Numbered from the stretch's first letter, positions 22,768 through 34,091 are shown. The stretch is 64,000 bases of DNA from Dryocosmus kuriphilus (GCA_038277395.1 CM076190.1:234204618-234268617); one strand, 5' to 3'. Translations and numbers: made by a program. The notes: generated by a model not told the origin, from the letters alone.

Positions 22768-25521
22768 TGTGATGTTGCAGTTTTGCACCTTCACAAGACT
22801 TAGCTTTGGTATTAAACATTTTTGAGGTAAAGACTGTATATTCAACTCTCCGTATAGGTTCGGCACTCCATGGCGTATTTGTTTGTTAATTTTAATATAT
22901 TGATTAAATATTATTTTGTTACTTATTTATTTTATGGCGAATTTCGAGGGTATTACGGTCCTGAAATAAGGAATTCAAGAATATCGTCGCTTCGTTGAGT
23001 CATCGAGTAGGGTCTGCTGCCACATCCTTTGTTAAGCGAGGCTTCTGCTGTTCAGAGAGACCTATGCTGACTTCCTTCAGGTTACTTCAGGCTACTTCCA
23101 GCTTAGCGGGATTGTAATACCATTAGCCCAAAACCCCAGGCTAATTCCAGGGGCGGGCGTACTAAGGATGTTTACCTCCAGGGTGCACACCGGAAGGTAA
23201 ATTTATATTGTAGAGTTTTCTTTTTGACTATCCTCTAATTATAATTAGAGATAAAGTTAGGGGCGAATTGAACACAAAATCTTTTAATAGATAGGCAATT
23301 CTGCAAAAATTATCGTATCGGGCGAAATGACCACAAAGTCCGATAGTGGACAGGCATTTCTGCCATATTTATCGGGAAAATAATACCAGTGTTAGTATTT
23401 CTCTCAAATCTGTACGAGGGTTGTATGCTGGACCATTCTACAGCTGCCGGCCGCTGGGTTCACCCATCGACCGTCAACTGAAGTTCAACCATCCGAAAGA
23501 GGCTTCGAATCCCTGAGTGCATATTATAACGCAGAGTGTTGACAGCCAATTAGAAGGAAGGAAGAATAGAAGCGGAGAGAAGTCACGGTAACAGAGCAGA
23601 CCAGCGAACACCAGATATCGGTCATTTTGGACAAGACCGCAAGGATATTCAATTAAGCGAAAACCAGATATCGGCCATTTTGAACTTGACGGCCGGAACC
23701 CATATAACAGCGAGAGCCAGACGTCGGCGATGTTACTCAAGACCGCAAAGACCCCGATATCGAAATCCGCGCGTCTTTTTCTCACTATCCTTTCCTCTAC
23801 TCCGACACCCGTCAGTATCTGTCACGGAAAGCGCGCCGAGTCGAGAGGACGAAGCTGAAGAATTCATTCGAGTCTGAGCGTTGCTATAAGGAGAGGTGCG
23901 AAGTCTAGCGAAATTGATAGTGACGGGTCTCGAAGGTAGGAATTTTATTTTCTTGTGGTCCAGCCAAGGCATCTTCCTTTAGTCGATAGATTTGGTATTA
24001 CCCTTGGCTGAATCACCCTTTTTATGTGTGACTAGATTAAATTGTTTTGGAGTGCCGACGACAGACTATGCCTTTTCCGCCATATAATACCCGGCTTTGT
24101 CCTTTCGCCTTATAATATTCTCGCTCTGTTATATATTTAGCCATGTTCCGCTCTAATTCATTTTAGTGTACCCTCCCTTCCGCTTACTTTTTCAGTTTCT
24201 ACGTGAGCACCGCATAATGTTTCAATATGGGATTCTTTGTCCTTCCGCCATATAACATTCCGGTATTTTACAATATACTCTACCAGGATTTTTTATGTAT
24301 TTAGACATATCCTTCGATAATTTATTTTGATGTGCCCCTCCCTCCTTCCGATTTCTTTAAGGTAATATGTGACTGGAGATCTTTCCTCTTTTGTTAACAT
24401 GCGTTTTCTTTTACGACCCTGCCACCGACTAAGAAATAATTTTCACATCTTTCGAGTTGAGTTAACCCGATCCTTCCGTGTATTATAGAGCCCCTTTGTT
24501 TCATTCAAAGCGTCGAGTTGAGTACCTTCCGAAATTGATTGTTCCCCTTGCCGCCCTTTTGACTTTGTCCTTGTATTCAGCACACATGCGTTTAGCTTTA
24601 TTTGTAGTCATACTTAATTGCCATAAATTTGTGTATATTCGAGAATTTTCTTAGGTTAATGAAACCATGCGACCTCCCGATAAAGTGATTTTTTTGGAAC
24701 CTCTCGACAGTAAACATCGCTTCCCCCTTTATTATTGTATTTTTGACCTTTCCGTTTAGCAATGCCTATTTAATATTTCATATTTAGATTCTCCGAAATT
24801 GAACATTGTAGCCTCTTTTGTATACCTTTTGAATTCAGTAATTGTAAAACCCTTATGTGTATAAATTCCCTCTTCCGACATTTACTGAATAGCGTCTCTA
24901 CTTCCAGCGTTTCCGAATTTTAGTATTATTTTGGCGCACACCTCTTATCGATGATATATTGTACTACAGATAATGTTACCGTTCGCTTCTTTTGTTTGAA
25001 TCAACATATGTCCTTCCAAATATTTTGTGGAATTCTCTCGACTTACTTACTTCTGGTAATTGTCGATCTATTTTAATATTTTAAATTGAGTCCTGCCAAA
25101 TACTTATTTCAACCCATCCCCTCTACTTGCAGGGACTGAGCTAGGTCCATCTCTTTATGTATATCTGAACTTTAGGAACATTTAAGTTTTAAATTGAGTT
25201 TAGTGAGTTACGTTTTTTGATATCTTGGATTATGGTTGATTTGTGGAACGGTGTTAGAATTCGGGGCTAGGAATAATTAGCCTGGTGGCCGTCGTTTGTT
25301 CCTTACCCGACTAACACTCGCGTTGTCGTGAGTTGAAAGTTTCTATGGATGTTTTAAAAATTTTCTTTTGGTACCTTAAGTTTCGAGTAGAGAGTTCAGT
25401 TCCTTGTTGAAGACTGGCTTTAGGAAGGCTGGCGCCCGGGCTATCGAAGATTTAGTGTTTTACGTTTGTGCGAGGCCCAAAAAGGACCCCTTTAACATCT
25501 GTAGGAAAAGGTCGCGTCACA
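22768..25521 (+). repeat. 3' LTR of gypsy element (2754 bp)
   Basis: Direct copy of 13404-16055, diverged at many positions. It contains an extra ~105-bp block (about 23711-23815) and ends GTCGCGTCACA at 25521. The flanking ACAT (25522-25525) completes the target duplication. Open frames inside it (for example 23680-23877) are incidental. Confidence 0.9.
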
Positions 25522-25525
25522 ACAT

Positions 25526-27585
25526 ATAGAAATGTATGAAAGAAATTCTTTTTTTTCATTTTTTTCTATCAAAAAATTATATTTTTCAGAAAAAGAAACC
25601 CCTTTGAGTAGTTTAGATTTAGATTTTTATATAAACAGGTAGCGTCAAAAGCTAATTTTTGACTGCGTAAAAGGACTACAATTTTCTTGCGAAAGAAACA
25701 TTTTCGATAATTTTTTTGTGTTCCGCAGAGCACTTCGAAATGTAGGTATTATCCTTCATTTAACTTTTTTATAGTCAAGTCAATCATGTGGAATATTGTG
25801 GCCCACACATTATTTTAAAATTCTGTGTGATTCGGTGCCGTTTGCCAACTTGTGCTTCCTTTATTTCTGCTGCGGTCATAAAAGTATATACACAGCTTAT
25901 CATATTCATTTTCACCCTGCCTTGATTCCTTTTTTTAACTGAAAAAAATATATATTCCACCAAGAATATCCCCACTCTCCAAACTTGCAAAAACGTCACC
26001 CATGGATGTTGACAATACAGTTTGTTCCTTAGTTGGCATAGGTTCATAGATACATGTTCCTGCTAGCACCTTAAATGGATTATAGTCAGGAAATGTGTAT
26101 CTTTGAAGTCGGAATTACTGATGTGGATTCGATTCAAGAATAAGCCAAACAAATTCATGTTCGTCAAAGGAAATAGGTTTGACAGGAGGAGGCTTGCGCC
26201 TAGGATGAGAAGGAGAGCTGTGAGGAGGACTCGGAACTTCAAAACGACCCGGAGACCTCACAGTAGTCCTGAAAGGAGAAATCTGAGTTTCGCTAGGAAA
26301 CCAAAAAGGCCCAGACCAAGGAATACGTTCGCCATTGGGGTAGCAATCAAACTGTGAACTTAACTCTGCAACAAGAAACAGAAACGTTTTAAATTTTCTT
26401 TTAAGTTTTCGTGGCCTCGGGCAAAAATTTGTACACGTTTGGTCCGGTTAAGATTATGCTCACCATTTAAGCTTGAGCAGAAAATTTATAAAATATTTAA
26501 GAGCATTTAGAGCAATTAATGTTTAGGGCCAGGTATCGCATAGTGCTCGATTAAATTATTATTATTGATAACATCGATCAACGATTGGTAAACAATATAA
26601 ATAAAGATGGAGAAGTGTCGATTGAAAGGCCTGTTGAAAGTTTATTTAACAAATTGAGAAATTTCTCAATTTATGATAAAAGAACGTTTCTACAACACAT
26701 CGACTGTCCATACGAATTCACAGCATGACGAAATGCAATCAAGAACTACATAATATGTGTAAAATACAAGGCATAAAAAATATTTTATTAATATATGAAA
26801 AATACAGAAGAGATAATAGATAGAACTAAAAGAAGGATCTGAATGAGTTTCACCTCTAAATAATAATCAATAACTTTGCCTCTATGCCATGGAGTTATTA
26901 GTTTGTTTAAAATATAATTTTGCAAATACACGTCCATACCGTGCAGTCATACAGGCGAAGCAAAGAGAGGTTAGGAAAGCATACGGTTTCATTAAGCTCA
27001 GGGATGGGAGTTTAGCCCATGTATATTGAACGTCAAGGTTACATAAGTTAAATGATATAGGATATTGTAATAGAATGGATAGCGTAGAGAAAAACATATT
27101 GATGTGTTAAGTCAATTAAATGCTCATAGGAAAAATGAGACTATTATAGATACCACTGATGTTATGTGTGCCTGGTCGAGGGTTAACTGTATTGCTAGTC
27201 TTAAAAATATGGAGAGTTCCATCAATTTTCTTTTGTAATAGGAAGGTTCTGTTGTTAAAATAAAGTTATTTTTCAATTAAAAATTGTGCTTTAATTCAAT
27301 AGTGAGTTTATCTAGAGCGACTTTTCCAACAGGTTTGATACAAGATCTTTCAGGTTATTCAATTCTAACCTTAAGATATCACTTGGATTGCCCCACATAA
27401 CTCATATCAACATCTTTGTACATTATTCTGCATACTATGTTAGCGCTTGCTAACATTATTTCTATTGGATGTATGTCCTTTTATCTTACAGGGCAGTTTA
27501 AAGAGTCTTTAATAGGTTTGCATAATATTCTAAAATTATAATTATTGAAAAATCTGGAGTAGCATTTAAAAAAGAGGGGATAATA
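25526..27585. other. Intergenic sequence, no recognised gene
   Basis: Mostly AT-rich. The Arg/Lys-rich frame at 26103-26357 and the frame around 26886-27020 (plus-strand reading KYNFANTRPYRAVIQ) show no family I know. Neither is supported by neighbouring motifs, so I do not call a gene. Confidence 0.4.
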
Positions 27586-28422
27586 CACTGTAAAAATTTT
27601 TTTGGGAATTTCCCCGAATATGTTTGGGAAGCTATTAAACCTAACTTTTCGGGAATTTTCCCAAATAGTTATTAGTGAAAAACTTTAAAAAGATATGAAA
27701 AATTTCCGAAAAATTAGTGAATTTTCCCTGATTTTTCGTACGGAAAATTCCGTAAAACTTCGAAGTTTACGTAAAATTTAGAAAAATTTTCCTACTGCTT
27801 TATAGGCAAAATTCACGAAAATGTTTGGAGTTTAGCTAAATTTGCGGGAATATTTCCTAATTGTTATTAGGGAAAAACTCTGAAAAGATATGAAAAATTC
27901 CCGGAAAATTAGGGAATCCTCCCTAATGTTTCGTACGGAAAATTCCTGAAAATGGAAAAATTTACCCTTTCAATTAATAGGAAAATTCAAAGGGAAGCTG
28001 GAGCTTTACGCAAGAGTTTCGGGATTTAGGGGTTCCCTCTAAAATTTCATAGGGAAATGTCTACTTCATATGGAAGAGTTTACTTCTCGCAGCGTAGCTG
28101 AACAGATGACACGTATTCAGAGAAAAGTCCTGCCTTTATGAACGTAGATCTCCATCTTGCTTGCGAGAGCCCAATGTTTTATGCCAACTAGAGGTAGCTA
28201 CTCGCACCGCCTCTCTGTAGATCGACCCTCTCAGAGTTTTGTCAATTCCCTTAAGTTTCCGGGAAATTCACGAACAGTTGGGGCATATTTCATACTTTTC
28301 CGGAACTTTCCCTAAAATTAGGGAGAGGTACCTATCATTCTTGGGAAAGCCCTCTTTCCCAACGAAATTTGGGAACTTTCTCTAACAATCAGAAGGGAAA
28401 ATTCCCAAAAAAATTTACAGGG
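27586..28422. mobile_element. MITE with TA duplication
   Basis: The left end CACTGTAAAAATTTTTTTGG (27586 on) and right end CCAAAAAAATTTACAGGG (to 28422) are inverted repeats flanked by TA (27584-27585 and 28423-28424). The 837-bp interior carries no ORF but many diverged copies of GGGAAnnTTTCCC and GAAAAATTCC(G/C) words in both orientations, apart from a more complex core at about 28085-28245. This is a non-autonomous DNA transposon; the TA target suggests Tc1/mariner or a similar superfamily (inference). Confidence 0.7.
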
Positions 28423-28439
28423 TAGGGTAAGGTCATTGT

Positions 28440-28750
28440 TCTATCAATGTTAAAATTATCATACTGTCAGTTTTTACTGTTCTTCTCATTATTACTGCTA
28501 TTAGAAGTTACTAAGAGAAAACGCAGTTCTATAATTTTCTCGAAAGCTTAATGCGAAATTCATTCGAAATAAGAGTTTCAGTTCCTAGTTTTAAATTTGA
28601 TTTATAAAAGTAAGGATGTGAAATCTTTATTGCTCTGTCAACTAGGCGGTTAATTAGGAGGGTATTCATGAGTGTCTGTAAGAAGGGTAGGTAATAGAAG
28701 CATGATCCTTATGACTTCCGAGTCAAGTAGGTTTCCACTACCAGTTGATA
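28440..28750 (-). pseudogene. Penelope-like RT fragment, C-terminal half
   Basis: Read on the minus strand, this gives NTLLINRLVDRAIKISHPYF and LISNEFRIKLSRK. These resemble the region after the RT core of Penelope-like elements (canonical pattern 'K.GLI.RA..LSHP.F'). A WKPTYL word lies just before. It continues the fragment at 30652-30850, from which it is separated by the R1-type insertion. Frameshifts are present. Confidence 0.55.
28737..28750. repeat. Left 14-bp target-site duplication
   Basis: ACTACCAGTTGATA is repeated exactly at 30652-30665, bracketing the R1-type ORF1 insertion. Confidence 0.85.
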
Positions 28751-30651
28751 GCCAAGGATCACCGCAGTTGTCTGCGGTGGAGGGGAGGTGTCACCCCTAC
28801 TTGGCGCGTCCCCAGGTGGCGGATAGGGGAATGCTCGCTGGAAACAGAGGGTAGAGCTGAAATAAAATAGGCCCCGTGGACCAAACACACGATTGGTGAC
28901 GGTCGCAGCCCACTGGGAGTGCTCCGAACCATGTCCGGTTTTTCCGTCGGCATGGGGTGGGGGCTGCTGTAAGCTTGCTCTGTCGAGGTGTAAGCTGCGA
29001 TCGGACATCAGGAGCCAGCCCCTTCGGGCCTTGATCGGGGAGTGCGTGGTGGCTGCTGGGGCTGGGATCGGAACCTGCAGTGCTCCGGGCGAGTCCGGTC
29101 CGTCCGTGTATTCCGGGACCGGTTAAACGAAGGTTGGGCCCCAGAGTACTGGGGTAGGACTTCGGTCCGAGGGTATACCCGTTCCCAATTATTTCGGCCC
29201 GCCCCTCACCGCACGATGCGCTGGTGAACACTGTATCATGTCTAGATAACAAGGAAGATGAAGAGGGTGTAAGGATATTCCCGATGAAGAGGAGTTCGAT
29301 CTTTGCAGCAGCTTCAACATAGAGGAGCCTACGGAACCCAAATCGGGAGCTACTGCGAGGATGAAAGAAAGCATCGAGGCAGCCGAAGATAGAATGAAGG
29401 AGGCACACAGAAAGATACGTGAGGGCCTAAGAAGGGTGTTGCGAATCTGCGAGTCAAATGATGACACAGAACCGCAGCTTTTGGAGGAAGTGCCAGCGAT
29501 GCAGGAGACCATGCACGTACTGGGTTACACTTTCAGAAGCCTGAACAGTAGCATAGATTGCTATATGGAGAGCATTAATAATGTGATGAAAGAGAAGATT
29601 GGAAAGGAGAAGAGAGAGAAGTCTCTTCTCAGCTCCATCTTCAAGGAGAGCACGGCTTCCGTTGCCACACAAACGGAGCCGCAGAGGAAGCCGGAGGAAG
29701 TGTCGGATTCGCGCAAACGGGGGAGGGAAATTACCCTCACCCCGCCAAGCGAATCCGGAACAGAGAAGCCAACGTTGAAAAAGACCAAGACCCAGGAGGG
29801 GGCCGCATGGTCTAAGGTCGCCAGGAGGAGGACCAAAAAAGAGAGGGCAACGGCGGACAAGCCTAAGCAGGTGGAACCTCGAAGGGACGCCGCGCCCGAT
29901 AAGGGGCAAGAAGCCCCGAAGAGGAAAAAGAAGAGGAGAATCCCCATGGAGGCCGTGACTATACGGCCAGCCCCGGGGATGAAATACGCGTATGTCTTGA
30001 AGGACATCCAGAAGAAGGTCAAGCCTGAGGACCATGGCGTTATCGTCAAGTCCATCAGGCAGACCAGGACGGATGATGTCCTCATCGAGGTGGGGGCAAA
30101 GGAGGATGAGAGGCAGCACTTCGGGGCGGCCACCTCGACGACCCTTGGAGATGGCGGGAGTGTCAAACACCTCGTCCCAAGGGCTCAGGTAGTGGCCTAC
30201 GACTTAGTCGAGACCACGGGGGCTGCGCACGTGGAGGAGGCAGTGGGGGTGGCCCTGGGAGGAGGTCTTGGCTCTCCCCCGTGGGTGAATCTCACTAAGA
30301 GAAGCAGCAGAGGCTGCATCCTAGCTTTCGTCGAGCTGGATGCGGTCGCTGCTGCCAAGCTGGAGAAGGCAGCCCGACTGAAGGTAGGGTGGGTGAACAG
30401 CCGGGTGAAGGCGCATAGCGCTGAATCCCGGTGTTATAGGTGCCACACTACCGGACACGTGGCCCGAGAGTGTGCTAACGAGGACCGCAGCAACAGCTGC
30501 AGAAGACGCCTGCAGGATGGACACAAGGCGGCCGAGTGCCAAGACCTGGTAGGTCGTCGTCCACCTGCAATAGGGAAGAGGAAAACCTAGAAGGAGAATA
30601 GGCCAGAGGAAGACGCTGGAAGCAGCGAAGGAAACGGCACCCCCTGAAGTA
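28751..30651 (+). mobile_element. R1-type ORF1-only retrotransposon insertion
   Basis: A 1901-bp GC-rich insertion inside a PLE is bounded by a perfect 14-bp target duplication. It begins GCCAAGGATCACCGCAG, has a ~480-bp GC-rich leader, a long ORF1 (29361-30590), and stops about 60 bp after ORF1 at CACCCCCTGAAGTA. No ORF2 (endonuclease/RT) is present. The partner fragment at 34640-35440 shares the ACCCCCTGAAGTAA word after ORF1 but then continues for about 175 bp. The short 3' end may reflect a truncated template or an ORF1-only subfamily (inference). Confidence 0.8.
29361..30590 (+). CDS. R1-clade non-LTR ORF1 (Gag-like, zinc knuckles)
   Basis: A 409-codon uninterrupted frame. The N-terminal ~45 residues are charged and helical, and residues ~110-200 are rich in Lys/Arg and Glu. 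At ~196-230 it reads PMEAVTIRPAPGMKYAYVLK..KVKPED, the hallmark entry to the RNA-binding core of R1/TRAS-type ORF1. Near the C-terminus are a good CCHC knuckle, CYRCHTTGHVAREC, and a second one damaged at its second Cys (SCRRRLQDGHKAAEC). An upstream ATG at 29238 is in the same frame but followed by TAA and TGA at codons 4 and 8. The sequence after them (DEEEFDLCSSF) looks coding, so the original start was probably 29238 and the 5' end is broken. The protein would bind element RNA in ribonucleoprotein particles. Confidence 0.8.
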   Translation: MKESIEAAEDRMKEAHRKIREGLRRVLRICESNDDTEPQLLEEVPAMQETMHVLGYTFRSLNSSIDCYMESINNVMKEKIGKEKREKSLLSSIFKESTASVATQTEPQRKPEEVSDSRKRGREITLTPPSESGTEKPTLKKTKTQEGAAWSKVARRRTKKERATADKPKQVEPRRDAAPDKGQEAPKRKKKRRIPMEAVTIRPAPGMKYAYVLKDIQKKVKPEDHGVIVKSIRQTRTDDVLIEVGAKEDERQHFGAATSTTLGDGGSVKHLVPRAQVVAYDLVETTGAAHVEEAVGVALGGGLGSPPWVNLTKRSSRGCILAFVELDAVAAAKLEKAARLKVGWVNSRVKAHSAESRCYRCHTTGHVARECANEDRSNSCRRRLQDGHKAAECQDLVGRRPPAIGKRKT

Positions 30652-30665
30652 ACTACCAGTTGATA
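30652..30665. repeat. Right 14-bp target-site duplication
   Basis: Exact copy of 28737-28750. It fixes the 3' end of the R1-type insertion at 30651. Confidence 0.85.
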
Positions 30666-30850
30666 AAAGCTGGATAATGTACTGTATTATAGCTACATCC
30701 AAAAATGCAATGCTTTTCTCAAGCTCATGTTCCACTGTAAATTCTAATCGGTTATGATAGCTATTAAAAGTCTTTGAATAAATCAGTTAACTTTCCTAGA
30801 AGACAAACTAAAAGGTCGTCGATATAATCCTAATAAAAAAGATGCTCATG
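30652..30850 (-). pseudogene. Penelope-like RT fragment, core half
   Basis: On the minus strand this reads FNSYHNRLEFTVEHELEK then SIAFLDVAIIQ, matching the PLE RT pattern 'FN.YH..L.FT.E.E....I.FLD..I' that follows the catalytic YxDD. The reading stops at the insertion point and resumes at 28750. Frameshifts lie near 30790. It faces the plus-strand PLE fragment that starts at about 30851. Confidence 0.6.
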
Positions 30851-31400
30851 AGGTATGGAGCTATTCGAATCTTCATGTTCCAATTCCACCATCAGAAGAT
30901 CAGAAGCAGCTGCAGAAATGGGGAGCTCGTGGTTATACCAAAGATCAGAGAACATGTGCTAGAAGAAAGCATTACATCTTTGGACGTCGCTATCACGCAA
31001 TACTTTGGCCAGGTTGTTATTAACAGGTACAGGAAACCTACCTGATCCGGACATTATACCAAATATGCTTCTATTATCTACTGTCCTTAAAAAATTAGCG
31101 TATTTAATGGTCTAGTTGACAGGAAAATCAAGATTTCTAATTTTTGCTTTTATGAATCAAATATAAAATTGATGACCTAAATTCATATCTCGAATGAATA
31201 TCCCATGAAGCTTTTAGAATGACTTTATAGAAGCTCCTTTTCTCTAAATTACTTCTAATAACAGTAGTAATGAAAGCATGGGTAACAACGGACAGGATGA
31301 TCTTTTGAACTTTGATAGGACCATCGTCTTACACTATTGTTCTCTCTTTTCAAAATTCTACTCAAGATCTTTCAAAAATTATAATTTTAAATTATTGTAA
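30851..31400 (+). pseudogene. Penelope-like RT fragment, plus strand
   Basis: EHVLEESITSLDVAITQYF and INRYRKPTRSG (about 30950-31050) are the plus-strand equivalent of the fragment in the previous entry. They are followed at about 31085-31270 by FNGLVDRKIKISNFCFYESN and ISNEYPMKL. Relative to the minus-strand copy this is a second PLE in head-to-head orientation. It is heavily degraded by stops and shifts. Confidence 0.55.
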
Positions 31401-33591
31401 CACAGCAGTTTAGACTGCACGTCACATGGATTTGTTTTTCCCTTTCTGTTTTGTAAACGGCTCCTCTTCTCTTCGCGGAGAACCTCGCGAGAGTAAAACT
31501 TTTAAGAATTCTGTCGGTCTATCTTTTTTTATATCTGGTAATCACTTATAATTGTTCAAATTTCTGTGGGCGGATTGAAGATTCTCAGATGCTTATGCTT
31601 CTGTTTCTTTTCTTCACTTTATTCATCTGTCGGCAGGTCGATCCACTGCGGAATGTATGTTAGAGGTTAGGATATAACATGAGGACGTCAACACCTCCAA
31701 CTGAGTGGATAACAGGCTTGGCCCTGTAACATGCAACCCAACGGTCAGAGGCGCATCAAGCTGCTGCACAACGTGGGCAAAGTATGGATGTGAATCCAAT
31801 CTTTGAATCGCCTGCGACCGCGAAATATTCGGGGACAGCGGCAGTGGCGAGATCTCGCGGGCGTAAAGGAAACGACTTCCTTCAATTAACATCGGACCTC
31901 GATCAACAAGAAACATGGGATCTAACGAGGCGTAACGATAGGTGCGCAGCAGGACTATATGTCCTATGTATGACTATATGTCGTAAGTGGACTCACGACG
32001 CACGTAGCCGCAGCCGCTGACAACGTAAGATGGAAAGGTCACTTCTGAGTGGATGAGCGGCTGAGGAAAACGTGAAGTGGTTCCACAATTTTGTTCTTTC
32101 CGCTTGAAATGTAATTTGTCCGCTGTGCGGCTAGTATTTATAATATTTTTATTGCCGTCTTAAGGATCAAACTTTATTTTGTGGAAAACATCGTTCAATT
32201 ATTAAGACGGCCGGAATTTCAGTGTTGTGAAAAAGGGAGGGTGTTCGACGGACGCATTACAGCGGCGGACTCAATCTCAACTTACGATCGCCCCAGGACG
32301 AACCTGTTTGGTTTCACTATTGTTTTCATAAAACTAATTAATTTTAAGGTCTTGATTCCTAACATGCGAACTTAACCAATTTTAGTTCTTTAAATACATC
32401 TTTTATTCCACAGAAATGTCAATACCTTTTATTCATTTCTTGTTTAATCAACCCTGTCTCTCTCCCTTTATATATAAAATAGTTTATTATTAATTTTTAC
32501 TCACGCCGCTCTCCGAGTTCGGAGCTAGATTAACATCTATGCTATGATTTCTCTTAATTTTTGTTAAAATTTGACAATATCTCAAATTAACGACTTTTCC
32601 CTAAAGCAACTGGGAAACGCGATTTTATTATTATGCATATGTATTAAAAACACTTTAAACTGTTTTGTAAGTCAAAAGGACATAAATTTTACCGCATTTT
32701 TTATAAACTCACTTCACTTCGCCTGTATGACTCCACGGTAGGGACATGAGTTCCCAAAAATATACTTTAAACAACCTAATAAGTCCTCGGGCATGCAGGC
32801 AATGTTCAGTTTAAAGGAAAGCCTCTATAACGATACGAATGTTTGTGTTAAGATGATTCGCAACACTTCTGCTAGCATTGGCTTTTTTAACAAAATGTTT
32901 TTCATTATTTAGGCATAAAAATTATATAGCTGCAAGTTCCGTTTTTATTTTTAACCTCTTTTGTTGTCTTTAGCTATTAGCCCAGTATTTCTTATATATT
33001 ATATTTTACACATATTATGTACTTCAAGATTGCTTTTCGGCATGTCTGTTCTGAATTGATGAGGACATCTGATGTGCTGTCGAAACGTTTTTTTATCATA
33101 CATTGAGAAATTTCCCAACTTTTAAGGAAAATTTAAATGGTCAAGCAAATCGACACTGCTTCTTCACTTATATTACCGCCATCCTGGTCAAAAACCTTCC
33201 ATCTTATAATTCAGTTGCTAAACAATGTCTTTTTGAATTGACTCATTATTATCCGGCAAAAACTGTTTAATATTTTAACCACTCCTTTCTCTAAAATTGG
33301 ATTGATTTAGGCAATTGTCAACACTTACAAATAATACTTGAAAACGTTTTCAGTTTTGTCGGTTTTCGACGAATAATATTATATATTTATAACATTATCA
33401 TTCATCCACCATTTAGAAAGATTATTATGTTTTTAAAAACATTTTAGTGCAACAGGACTGTAATTACGCATTGTTTATAAATGTCAATAAATTCACAATG
33501 TGTGCTATTTTTCTGAAAAATGTTCAGACAATAATAACAGCTTTAAGAAGCTTCTGCGTTTGATTTTCTGAAGAAATTCATTATTGAAAAA
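31401..33591. other. Intergenic sequence up to the assembly gap
   Basis: No supported gene. A GC-richer patch at about 31620-32050 has open frames on both strands but no recognisable domain. A PLE-tail-like motif lies at 33040-33100. Confidence 0.4.
33040..33100 (+). repeat. PLE-tail-like motif (TGATGAGGACATCTGATGTG...GAAACG)
   Basis: TTGATGAGGACATCTGATGTG followed by CTGTCGAAACGTTTTTTTATC resembles the conserved 'CTGATGA...CGAAACG' sequence near the ends of many Penelope-like elements, which in several PLE families forms a hammerhead ribozyme. No adjoining PLE coding region is visible. Confidence 0.35.
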
Positions 33592-34091
33592 NNNNNNNNN
33601 NNNNNNNNNNNNNNNNNNNNNNNNNNNNNNNNNNNNNNNNNNNNNNNNNNNNNNNNNNNNNNNNNNNNNNNNNNNNNNNNNNNNNNNNNNNNNNNNNNNN
33701 NNNNNNNNNNNNNNNNNNNNNNNNNNNNNNNNNNNNNNNNNNNNNNNNNNNNNNNNNNNNNNNNNNNNNNNNNNNNNNNNNNNNNNNNNNNNNNNNNNNN
33801 NNNNNNNNNNNNNNNNNNNNNNNNNNNNNNNNNNNNNNNNNNNNNNNNNNNNNNNNNNNNNNNNNNNNNNNNNNNNNNNNNNNNNNNNNNNNNNNNNNNN
33901 NNNNNNNNNNNNNNNNNNNNNNNNNNNNNNNNNNNNNNNNNNNNNNNNNNNNNNNNNNNNNNNNNNNNNNNNNNNNNNNNNNNNNNNNNNNNNNNNNNNN
34001 NNNNNNNNNNNNNNNNNNNNNNNNNNNNNNNNNNNNNNNNNNNNNNNNNNNNNNNNNNNNNNNNNNNNNNNNNNNNNNNNNNNNNNNNNNN
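33592..34091. other. Assembly gap, 500 N
   Basis: Exactly 500 undetermined bases, so probably a placeholder of unknown true length. Open frames that span it are not real. Confidence 0.99.

Larger units (their letters stand above)
13404..25521 (+). mobile_element. Ty3/gypsy LTR retrotransposon, defective
   Basis: A complete insertion of about 12.1 kb with TG...CA LTRs (TGTGATG...GTCACA), a 4-bp target duplication, a primer-binding site, gag, protease-RT-RNaseH, an integrase N-terminal zinc domain and a polypurine tract. Domain order and RT sequence (FAYLDDIIIVT) place it in Ty3/gypsy (Metaviridae). The LTRs are unusually long. The two LTRs differ at many positions and by one ~105-bp block, so the insertion is not recent. 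gag and pol contain several in-frame stops and one frameshift, the RNase H has lost catalytic residues, and the integrase catalytic core is absent, so it is not autonomous. Confidence 0.9.

Noticed and set aside
13404..25521. Endogenous virus with an envelope gene
   Set aside because: No envelope-like frame lies between pol and the 3' LTR; the extra frame is a gag-like zinc-knuckle segment.
26103..26357. Arg-rich 84-codon frame
   Set aside because: Resembles a purine-rich low-complexity stretch; no motif supports a gene.
28709..30170. Long minus-strand open frames opposite the R1-type element
   Set aside because: They are shadows of a GC-rich leader and ORF1 on the plus strand and show no domain of their own.
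31623..31916. 97-codon minus-strand frame in a GC-richer patch
   Set aside because: No recognisable motif, and an overlapping open frame on the other strand; composition alone explains it.
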